Below, in pieces: positions 1 through 5,165 of a DNA stretch of 5,165 nucleotides (the stretch's first letter is position 1; each line of letters opens with the position of its first letter). This DNA is from Sulfurovum sp. (lineage in GTDB: Bacteria > Campylobacterota > Campylobacteria > Campylobacterales > Sulfurovaceae). The notes beneath the pieces were generated by a model that was given only the letters and a program-made list of their open reading frames with translations, did no database searches and had not been told where the DNA came from. A program made the translations under genes and the position numbers. The stretch covers positions 1-5,165 of the forward strand of contig QNZV01000131.1 of the NCBI GenBank assembly GCA_003978395.1. The letters are read 5' to 3'.

Positions 1-886
1 CTGTTGCATACTCTTCTAATGAAGCGTGGTGTATCTCTTTTATCGTTTTTAATCGTGCTAAATCTATACCATTCTCATCATAAACCGTTCCTCTGCTGTC
101 ACTACAGCTTATAGGAATTGCACCCATATCATAGAGTTTTTCAATGGTATAGATAGCCACATTTCCAGAGCCTGAAACAGCACATTTCTTACCTTTTAGA
201 TTTTGACCATAAACGTGCAAAAAGTTCTCTGCAAAATAGACCGAACCATAACCTGTTGCTTCTTTACGTACTTTTGAACCACCCCAATTTAGCCCTTTTC
301 CTGTAAGTACTCCTTCAAACTCTCCTGTCAATTTTTTATATTGACCAAACAGATACCCAATCTCTCTAGCACCTACTCCAATATCTCCTGCTGGAACATC
401 TTTATGTTTACCAATATGTTTATAGAGTTCATTCATAAAACTTTGACAAAATCTCATTATCTCATTGTCACTCTTTCCTTTTGGGTCAAAGTTAGAACCA
501 CCTTTTGCTCCACCTATTTGTAAACCTGTTAAAGCATTTTTAAAAATTTGTTCAAAACCCAAAAACTTTACAATCCCTAGATTTACAGTTGGATGAAAAC
601 GCAACCCACCTTTATAGGGTCCAATAGTCGAGCTAAACTGTACTCTATATCCTAAATTGGTTCGTACTTTTCCTGCGTCATCTACCCAATTAACACGAAA
701 GAGTATACTTCGTTCAGGAACAACAATACGCTCTAAAATATTATGCTCTAAATATTTACTATCTTCATTGAGTAATGGTCGTAATGAATAAAGTACCTCT
801 TGTGTTGCTTGATAAAATTCATCTTGCCCAGGGCTACACTCTTTTATATACTCTAAAACTTCTTCTATTTTTTGACTTGATGGCAT
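1..886 (-). CDS. gdhA: NADP-type glutamate dehydrogenase, N-terminal 295 residues (C-terminus beyond the left edge)
   Basis: Catalyses the reversible reductive amination of 2-oxoglutarate with ammonium and NAD(P)H to glutamate in the cytoplasm, linking nitrogen assimilation to the TCA cycle. The frame is open from ATG at 886 to the window edge, giving 295 residues of a family usually about 450 long, so roughly a third is missing because of the window, not a mutation. The substrate-binding domain shows PYKGGLRFHP (90-99, Lys92), FKNALTG (115-121, Lys116), GGAKGG (125-130, catalytic Lys128) and PAGDIGVG (165-172, catalytic Asp168). The Rossmann cofactor domain begins with SGSGNVA (238-244). The stretch SDSRGTVYDENG (262-273) resembles the NADP-type hexameric enzymes such as E. 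coli GdhA, so NADPH is the likely cofactor; this is inferred from resemblance. The start is supported by AAGGA 8 nt upstream. The DUF2400 gene lies 49 bp upstream on the same strand. Confidence 0.95.
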   Translation of the reverse strand, partial: MPSSQKIEEVLEYIKECSPGQDEFYQATQEVLYSLRPLLNEDSKYLEHNILERIVVPERSILFRVNWVDDAGKVRTNLGYRVQFSSTIGPYKGGLRFHPTVNLGIVKFLGFEQIFKNALTGLQIGGAKGGSNFDPKGKSDNEIMRFCQSFMNELYKHIGKHKDVPAGDIGVGAREIGYLFGQYKKLTGEFEGVLTGKGLNWGGSKVRKEATGYGSVYFAENFLHVYGQNLKGKKCAVSGSGNVAIYTIEKLYDMGAIPISCSDSRGTVYDENGIDLARLKTIKEIHHASLEEYAT

Positions 887-894
887 CTCTATAT

Positions 895-899
895 TCCTT
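895..899 (-). promoter_or_regulatory. Shine-Dalgarno site of gdhA
   Basis: On the minus strand the sequence reads AAGGA, then 8 nt, then ATG at 886. Good match and spacing fix the gdhA start, and MPSSQKIEEV is a plausible N-terminus for the family. Confidence 0.75.
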
Positions 900-935
900 A
901 ATTATTTATTAAAATATTTTATTATTTTTTTGTAA

Positions 936-1682
936 TTATACCACTTTTTCCTGTCCTAAACGATAGAGTGCAAAGTCATATTTAATGGGGTCTAAGTTAT
1001 CAAAAGTTTTTAATTTAGTTGTCAACTCTAATGTTGCTTTCATATCATACGTTTTTCTCTCTAATAATCCTAATTTTTGTGAAACTTTAAAGGTATGCGT
1101 ATCCAAAGGCATCAGTAAATCTTTTTTATCTATTTTTGACCATAGCCCTAAATCCAATTCATCAGAACGTACCATCCAACGTAAATACATTAAGTAACGC
1201 TTGTACGTACCTGCTGAATTTATCTTTTTAGGTACAGAACCAATCAAAAATTTATATCCCCTACTCTCATAAGGATAGACCTCTTTTAACGCATTTATAA
1301 AGCTCCATAAACCGTCTAAAATATTATGACTCTCTTTATAACCTTTATAAAATAAATTTTCAATAGTATCTATTTTTTTTAACCGTTTCAAAGCAATAAA
1401 AATAGCCACAACATCATCACTATTTTGAAACCTATAATAGTGTTTAGAGAGATTCTTTTTTATAACCTCATCAGAAGCATCTAATAAAGAGAAATCTAAC
1501 GAGTCTAAAAACTTAACAATAAGCTTTGCATTTCCATAAGCAAATAAGGCACAAATCAAGGCAATAGTTTCATCATTATGCCTAGAAGCGATTAATAATG
1601 GGTCAGGTTTATCATAAGAGAGTTCATAATTGTTATTTCGATTTTCTACTTCATCATCTAACATTTGTTTAATTTTATTCAT
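936..1682 (-). CDS. TIGR02757 / DUF2400 family protein, function unknown
   Basis: A 248-residue cytosolic protein without signal peptide or membrane segment. I recognise the TIGR02757/DUF2400 family by the N-terminal IKQMLDDEVENRN (4-16), ADPLL-like DKPDPLLIASRHNDETI (24-40), ALFAYGNAKLIVKFL (45-59), the basic RYLMYLRWMVR segment (162-172), MPLDTHTFKVSQKLGLL (191-207) and the C-terminal PIKYDFALYRLGQ (232-244). The family is uncharacterised and occurs sporadically, including in epsilonproteobacteria and Bacteroidetes. The MPLDTH block resembles the catalytic-Asp segment of HhH-GPD DNA glycosylases (see findings). Start choice: ATG at 1682 gives MNKIKQMLDDE, which matches the usual family N-terminus. 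An ATG at 1664 would be six codons shorter. In-frame ATGs at 1703, 1706 and 1763 would run into or past the divergent gene's start; of these, 1706 has a weak AAAGG about 11 nt upstream. No good Shine-Dalgarno site precedes 1682. Possibly co-transcribed with gdhA. Confidence 0.85.
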   Translation of the reverse strand: MNKIKQMLDDEVENRNNNYELSYDKPDPLLIASRHNDETIALICALFAYGNAKLIVKFLDSLDFSLLDASDEVIKKNLSKHYYRFQNSDDVVAIFIALKRLKKIDTIENLFYKGYKESHNILDGLWSFINALKEVYPYESRGYKFLIGSVPKKINSAGTYKRYLMYLRWMVRSDELDLGLWSKIDKKDLLMPLDTHTFKVSQKLGLLERKTYDMKATLELTTKLKTFDNLDPIKYDFALYRLGQEKVV

Positions 1683-1687
1683 AGAGT

Positions 1688-1696
1688 TATTATATA
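1688..1696. promoter_or_regulatory. Candidate shared -10 element between the divergent DUF2400 and DOMON-like genes
   Basis: The 22-bp gap between the two start codons contains TATTATATA on the plus strand, read as TATATAATA on the minus strand. It offers TATAAT (1694-1689) leftward and TATTAT (1688-1693) rightward. Expected transcript starts, about 7 nt downstream, fall near 1682 and 1700, at or within 5 nt of each start codon. I saw no convincing -35 box on either side. Other promoters inside the opposite genes remain possible. Confidence 0.35.
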
Positions 1697-1704
1697 CTTT
1701 CATC

Positions 1705-2250
1705 ATGAAAAAACAGACCTTTATTTTAAAAAACCATAACAAAGAGAAAAAAGATATTAACATTCAAGCTAATTTTGAAATTGACAACAAAATGTTAATT
1801 TTAGAGTTTACAGTTTCAGGAGAGATAAAGAATTACATCTTTAATAAACCCTGCATACAAGCAAGAGAAGATAACCTTTGGAAAGAGAGCTGTTTTGAAC
1901 TTTTTATAGCACACAGCAATAAGCCTTCCTATTATGAGTTAAATATTAGCCCCTCGACCAATTGGAATTTCTATAGTTTTAGTAACTATAAAAGAGAAAT
2001 GAACGAAGAAAAAAACATATCTGAACCATTTATAGACTCATCAAAAATGCAAGAAGCCTATAAACTCTCGTTTGAATTTGAGTTCTATGAAGAGTTTATA
2101 GAAAAAGAACTTATTTTTAATCTAGCTGTTATTCTGTTAGACACAAAAGGTATACGACATTTTTATAGCATTCATCAAAGAGAAGAGAGAGTTGATTTTC
2201 ATGATAAAGAGTATTGGAATTTAAACCAACCAACCTCCTCTAAACACTAA
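1705..2250 (+). CDS. DOMON-like domain protein (DOMON_murB-like type), cytosolic
   Basis: A 181-residue protein that I recognise as a stand-alone DOMON-like beta-sandwich domain of the type annotated as DOMON_murB-like in proteobacteria and cyanobacteria. The family landmarks are in order: LWKESCFELFIA (58-69), YYELNISPSTNWNFYSFSNY (76-95) and the C-terminal RHFYSIHQREERVDFHDKEYW (151-171). DOMON domains in general bind haem or sugars, but no function is established for this short intracellular type, so none is assigned. No signal peptide or membrane segment is visible; the N-terminus is charged and hydrophilic. ATG at 1705 is chosen because the in-frame ATG at 1630 lies well inside the divergent DUF2400 gene and would add a non-homologous 25-residue leader. 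No Shine-Dalgarno match precedes 1705, so the start is less certain than the identity. It runs convergently into clpB, with overlapping stop codons. Confidence 0.8.
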   Translation: MKKQTFILKNHNKEKKDINIQANFEIDNKMLILEFTVSGEIKNYIFNKPCIQAREDNLWKESCFELFIAHSNKPSYYELNISPSTNWNFYSFSNYKREMNEEKNISEPFIDSSKMQEAYKLSFEFEFYEEFIEKELIFNLAVILLDTKGIRHFYSIHQREERVDFHDKEYWNLNQPTSSKH

Positions 2251-4820
2251 GAGATAATAACAGAAATCTCTCCATCCACAACATCAAACACAACAGAAGA
2301 GCCTTCCACTACTTTATCTTCTAAAATAAGCTCTGCCAATCTATCTTCTACCTCATCATATAACGCTCGTTTCAGTGGTCTTGCTCCATAATCAGGGTCA
2401 AATCCTACCTCTGCAATATACGCTTTGGCTTTAGGAGTCAAAGTAATATCTATCTCTCGTCCTGCTAACTTTTTCTGAATAGATTCAAACATAATATCAA
2501 CAATAGAAGTTATTGCTTCTAGACCTAGTGGATTAAAGATTACTATATCATCCAAACGGTTCAAAAACTCTGGTTTAAAATGTCGTTTCAACTCATCGTT
2601 TACAGCTTTTTCTCGCTCTTTTCGTTCACTAAACTGCATAATTTTGTCCGATGCAATATTTGATGTCATAATAATAATGGTATTTCTAAAATCTATTGTT
2701 ACACCTTTATTATCCGTTAAACGACCATCATCAAGCACTTGTAAAAGTGTATTAAATACATCAGGATGAGCTTTTTCTATCTCGTCAAAAAGTACCACGG
2801 AATAGGGTTTTCTTCTAACAGCTTCAGTTAGTTGTCCACCCTCATCATAACCCACATACCCAGGAGGAGCTCCAACCAAACGTGATGCTGCGTGTTTCTC
2901 CATATACTCACTCATATCAATTCGGATTAGAGCCTTTTCTGAATCAAAAAGGAACTTTGCCAAGGTCTTTGCTACTTGTGTTTTACCCACTCCTGTTGGT
3001 CCAAGGAATATAAATGAGCCTATTGGTCTATTTATATCACTAAGTCCTGCTTTGTTACGTTTAATCGCTCGTGCTACTGCTTTTAGTGCTTCATTTTGAC
3101 CAATAACTTCTCTGTTTAATATCTTCTCTACATTTAATATTTTATCTTTATCACTTTGAAGCATTTTAGAGACAGAAATACCTGTCCAACGGCTTACAAT
3201 ACTGGCTATCATCTCTTCATCTACAGAGTTTTTCAAGAGCGTTCCATCTTTCATCATCTGCTTCCATTGATTCTCAAAGGCGAGTACCTCTTGCTCTTTT
3301 GCAGGAATTGCACCATGGGTAATCTCTGCTACTTTTGAAAAATCTCCCTCTCGCTCAAACATACTTGCTTTTGTTTTTAGAGACTCTATTTCACTCTTAA
3401 GCTCGGCAATGTTATTGAAAACCTCTTTTTCATTATCAAATTGAGTCTGTAAAGAGATTTTTTCCTCTTCTAAGTTGGCTAACTCTTTCTCTATTTCAGA
3501 GAGTCTTGAAGCATTTTTATCTCCATCTTCCATCCGTAAAGCCTCTTTTTCTACAAACAGAGTCGATAATCCTCGTTTTACTTTAGCCAAATCTGTTGGT
3601 TCACTCTCTATTTGCATTTTCAGTTCAGCTGCTGCCTCATCAATCAAATCTATCGCTTTATCAGGTAAAAAACGGTCTGTAATGTAACGGTCACTAAGCT
3701 TTGCAGCCGATACCAATGCAGAATCGGTAATGGTTACATTGTGGTGCGATTCTAAACGCTCTTTTATTCCTCGTAAAATTTGTAGAGCTTCGTTAATTGA
3801 TGGCTCTTCTACTTTTACAGGTTGAAAACGTCGCTGTAAGGCTGTATCTTTTTCAAAATATTTTCGATACTCTTTAAGTGTTGTTGCACCAATTGTATGT
3901 AACTCTCCACGAGCAAGAGCTGGTTTTAAAATATTTGCAGCATCCATACTTCCTTCACTTGCACCTGCTCCTATAATAGTATGAATCTCATCAATAAACA
4001 GAATAATATTTGAATGTTCTTGAACCTCATCAACAACAGCTTTCAGACGCTCTTCAAACTCTCCTCGATACTTTGCACCTGCAATTAATCGACTCATATC
4101 CAATGAAACCACACGCATGTTTTGTAAACTTAAAGGCACTTCTTTATCTACAATTCGTTGTGCTAACCCTTCAACAATTGCCGTTTTACCTGTTCCTGGC
4201 TCTCCAATAAGAATTGGGTTATTTTTGGTCTTACGAATAAGAATTTGCATCATTCGTTGAACCTCTTCATCTCGTCCGATGACAGGGTCTAACTCTCCAT
4301 CCAAAGCTTTTTGATTAAGGTCTATTCCATACTTTTCCAAAGCATCTAATGCTTCATCTGCACTTTGAGAATCAATAGTTTTTCCACCACGAATAGACTC
4401 TAAAGTCTTTTTTAATTCAGATAAATCTATATATTTACTCATCGTATCAATAATAAAATCTGAAGAGATATTTGCAATAACCCATGTATCTACAGAGAGG
4501 TATTCATCACCATTAGCTGTCATTACACCTTCTGCCTCTTGTAGTGAAGCAACTGCTTTTTGTGAAAGACGAATGTTCTCTTTTGTCACAGACGATACTT
4601 TTGGAAGTTTACCTGCAAGACTTTTTACCTCTAACTCTATGGCTGATTTATCTATATTCATCTTGTTAAATGCTTGATGTAAAAGCGAATTGGTATTGGT
4701 CAACAATGCCCAAACAATATGTATTGGGTCTACTTCTTGATTTTTATTATGCAGTGCCAAGGAGACACCTGCTTCTATAGATGAATTCATCTGGTGAGTT
4801 AATTTTTCTAAAATACTCAT
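2247..4820 (-). CDS. clpB: ATP-dependent protein disaggregase ClpB (Hsp100)
   Basis: A hexameric AAA+ chaperone that works with DnaK/DnaJ/GrpE to pull polypeptides out of aggregates through its central pore. The 857 residues equal the length of E. coli ClpB, so it is complete. Domain order: Clp N-domain (about 1-145); first AAA+ module with Walker A GEPGTGKT (206-213), pore-loop Tyr251 in KYRG, Walker B IILFIDE (272-278) and Arg fingers Arg330/Arg331; coiled-coil middle domain (about 405-525), rich in Glu/Lys/Leu; second module with Walker A GPTGVGKT (607-614), pore loop GYVGYDEGG (654-662), Walker B VVLFDE (675-680), Arg755 and sensor-2 GARP (812-815, Arg814). All key nucleotide-handling residues are intact. 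There is no ClpP-binding IGF-type loop of the ClpA/ClpC kind, which fits a disaggregase. The ATG at 4820 has AAAAGGA 7 nt upstream. His502 sits where E. coli has Tyr503 (see findings). The promoter is described separately. Confidence 0.98.
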   Translation of the reverse strand: MSILEKLTHQMNSSIEAGVSLALHNKNQEVDPIHIVWALLTNTNSLLHQAFNKMNIDKSAIELEVKSLAGKLPKVSSVTKENIRLSQKAVASLQEAEGVMTANGDEYLSVDTWVIANISSDFIIDTMSKYIDLSELKKTLESIRGGKTIDSQSADEALDALEKYGIDLNQKALDGELDPVIGRDEEVQRMMQILIRKTKNNPILIGEPGTGKTAIVEGLAQRIVDKEVPLSLQNMRVVSLDMSRLIAGAKYRGEFEERLKAVVDEVQEHSNIILFIDEIHTIIGAGASEGSMDAANILKPALARGELHTIGATTLKEYRKYFEKDTALQRRFQPVKVEEPSINEALQILRGIKERLESHHNVTITDSALVSAAKLSDRYITDRFLPDKAIDLIDEAAAELKMQIESEPTDLAKVKRGLSTLFVEKEALRMEDGDKNASRLSEIEKELANLEEEKISLQTQFDNEKEVFNNIAELKSEIESLKTKASMFEREGDFSKVAEITHGAIPAKEQEVLAFENQWKQMMKDGTLLKNSVDEEMIASIVSRWTGISVSKMLQSDKDKILNVEKILNREVIGQNEALKAVARAIKRNKAGLSDINRPIGSFIFLGPTGVGKTQVAKTLAKFLFDSEKALIRIDMSEYMEKHAASRLVGAPPGYVGYDEGGQLTEAVRRKPYSVVLFDEIEKAHPDVFNTLLQVLDDGRLTDNKGVTIDFRNTIIIMTSNIASDKIMQFSERKEREKAVNDELKRHFKPEFLNRLDDIVIFNPLGLEAITSIVDIMFESIQKKLAGREIDITLTPKAKAYIAEVGFDPDYGARPLKRALYDEVEDRLAELILEDKVVEGSSVVFDVVDGEISVIIS

Positions 4821-4827
4821 TCATTAA

Positions 4828-4834
4828 TCCTTTT
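4828..4834 (-). promoter_or_regulatory. Shine-Dalgarno site of clpB
   Basis: Minus-strand AAAAGGA, followed after 7 nt by ATG at 4820. It fixes the clpB start, which also gives the standard N-domain opening. Confidence 0.8.
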
Positions 4835-4866
4835 AAATATTTATTTAGTTTTCTTTATATCATGAC

Positions 4867-4896
4867 AGTATACAAAGTTTAGTCTACTATTGTCAA
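4867..4896 (-). promoter_or_regulatory. Near-consensus sigma-70 promoter of clpB
   Basis: On the minus strand, TTGACA (4896-4891) is a perfect -35 box. It is separated by 18 bp from TATACT (4872-4867), a good -10 box. Transcription would start near 4860, leaving a leader of about 40 nt with the Shine-Dalgarno site at its end. I found no CIRCE (TTAGCACTC-N9-GAGTGCTAA) and no HAIR (CTTGAGT-N7-ACTCAAG) operator in 4821-5054, so the sequence does not show how heat would regulate it. The spacer contains a short inverted repeat, TAGT-CT-ACTA (4880-4889), which could be an operator but is too short to assert. Confidence 0.7.
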
Positions 4897-4903
4897 CCTT
4901 AGA

Positions 4904-4937
4904 AGTATTTTTTTTTACTTTTATAAAAAAAAATACT
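4904..4937. repeat. Perfect 13-bp inverted repeat with A/T-tract arms
   Basis: Left arm AGTA followed by nine T (4904-4916) and right arm nine A followed by TACT (4925-4937) are exact reverse complements around an 8-nt loop (4917-4924). It starts 7 bp upstream of the clpB -35 box and lies between two outward-facing genes, so it ends no transcript made within the window. Likely roles are an UP-like or bent A-tract element, an operator, or a cruciform-prone spacer; which of these is inference. Confidence 0.75.
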
Positions 4938-5007
4938 CTATATTCGAAACTATATTACATATTTTCCCTTTAATGCCCTTAATATTAGTGAACTTTTAGC
5001 AATTTTT

Positions 5008-5015
5008 GATAAAAT
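5008..5015 (+). promoter_or_regulatory. Candidate -10 region of the exported-protein gene
   Basis: GATAAAAT follows a T-rich run, a typical look for promoters in AT-rich Campylobacterota, where the -35 box is often weak. TAAAAT (5010-5015) would give a start near 5022, a leader of about 33 nt for the ATG at 5055 but under 10 nt for the in-frame ATG at 5031. No good -35 match is visible. Confidence 0.3.
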
Positions 5016-5054
5016 GTAGCTCTTATAAAAATGATTGGATTAATAACAACTAAC

Positions 5055-5165
5055 ATGATAATTAAAAACAAAAAAGCAATACTCTTCGGCTTCCTTTCTA
5101 CGGTAACTGCCTCTTTTATCTTTGCAACTTCTGCTCAAGCAAATAATTTTGACGAACAAAGTATC
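5055..5165 (+). CDS. Exported protein of unknown function, N-terminal 37 residues (continues past the right edge)
   Basis: Only the beginning is in the window. Residues 1-29 form a textbook Sec signal peptide: a basic n-region (Lys4, Lys6, Lys7), a hydrophobic core about from Ala8 to Ala24, and an AQA motif (27-29) before a likely signal peptidase I cut, so the mature protein starts NNFDEQSI. The missing lipobox Cys argues against a lipoprotein, and the product is probably periplasmic, outer-membrane or secreted. Eight visible mature residues are too few to name a family. ATG at 5055 is preferred because it gives a compact basic n-region and a sensible leader length; an in-frame ATG at 5031 would add eight uncharged residues. 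Neither start has a good Shine-Dalgarno site (GGA lies 15 nt before 5055). The gene is divergent from clpB across about 234 bp. Confidence 0.75.
   Translation, partial: MIIKNKKAILFGFLSTVTASFIFATSAQANNFDEQSI

Noticed and set aside
341..523. A 60-codon plus-strand open frame inside gdhA.
   Set aside because: It is antisense to conserved glutamate dehydrogenase sequence and has no protein-like features.
910..921. 12-bp palindrome TAAAATATTTTA between the DUF2400 and gdhA genes, considered as a terminator or operator.
   Set aside because: It is entirely A/T in a very A/T-rich 49-bp gap, where such palindromes arise by chance, and it has no stable stem.
985..1197. A 70-codon plus-strand open frame inside the DUF2400 gene.
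   Set aside because: It is the shadow of a well-supported minus-strand gene, with no ribosome binding site or recognisable protein.
1630..1704. Upstream in-frame start at 1630 for the DOMON-like protein.
   Set aside because: It lies inside the DUF2400 coding region and adds 25 residues that look like antisense translation.
1683..1763. Longer N-terminus for the DUF2400 protein starting at 1763 (27 extra residues, hydrophobic opening).
   Set aside because: The added residues are encoded opposite the start of the DOMON-like gene, resemble no family sequence, and the apparent hydrophobic stretch is the antisense of Lys/Asn-rich codons. MNKIKQMLDDE from 1682 fits the family.
2250..2271. Hairpin AGAGAT-N10-ATCTCT just after the DOMON-like stop, considered as a terminator.
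   Set aside because: The stem is only 6 bp and GC-poor, the loop is long, no T-tract follows, and it lies in the clpB C-terminal codons.
3156..4210. Three plus-strand open frames of 60-70 codons inside clpB (3156-3338, 3475-3687, 4010-4210).
   Set aside because: All are antisense to conserved ClpB domains and have no supporting start signals.
5031..5054. Alternative in-frame start at 5031 for the exported protein.
   Set aside because: It has no Shine-Dalgarno site, would leave almost no leader from the candidate promoter, and adds uncharged residues ahead of an already complete signal peptide. It cannot be fully excluded.
1..5165. A previously undescribed multi-gene defence, mobile or biosynthetic system.
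   Set aside because: Three of the five genes are housekeeping or known-family proteins with intact motifs, orientations alternate, and there are no mobile-element ends, arrays, toxin-antitoxin pairs or composition shifts. Only the individual points listed as findings stand out.

Overview
The window looks like ordinary chromosome from an AT-rich (about one-third GC) Gram-negative bacterium, most likely of the Campylobacterota (Sulfurimonas/Sulfurovum/Arcobacter-like). Three things point there: the AT-biased codon use, a TIGR02757/DUF2400 protein (a family with a patchy distribution that includes this phylum), and the wording of the ClpB middle domain. The placement is inference; there is no rRNA or other marker gene.

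Layout, left to right. (1) 1-886, minus: the N-terminal two thirds of an NADP-type glutamate dehydrogenase (gdhA), cut by the window edge. (2) 936-1682, minus: a TIGR02757/DUF2400 protein of unknown function, 49 bp upstream of gdhA on the same strand and possibly co-transcribed with it. (3) 1705-2250, plus: a small cytosolic DOMON-like protein, divergent from the previous gene across only 22 bp. (4) 2247-4820, minus: a complete 857-residue ClpB disaggregase whose stop codon overlaps that of the DOMON-like gene. (5) 4821-5054: a very AT-rich divergent control region with a near-consensus sigma-70 promoter for clpB, a perfect 13-bp inverted repeat with A/T arms, and a weaker candidate promoter facing right. 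(6) 5055 to the right edge, plus: the start of an exported protein, of which only the Sec signal peptide and a few mature residues are visible.

The genes do not form one obvious pathway. gdhA assimilates ammonia into glutamate, ClpB rescues aggregated proteins together with DnaK, and the other three are unassigned or only partly assigned. I found no mobile element, CRISPR array, tRNA or rRNA, toxin-antitoxin pair or phage gene, and nothing that makes a convincing new multi-gene system. The points most worth a second look are a possible helix-hairpin-helix DNA-glycosylase-like signature in the DUF2400 protein, the shared -10-like element between two nearly leaderless divergent genes, and the inverted repeat upstream of clpB.
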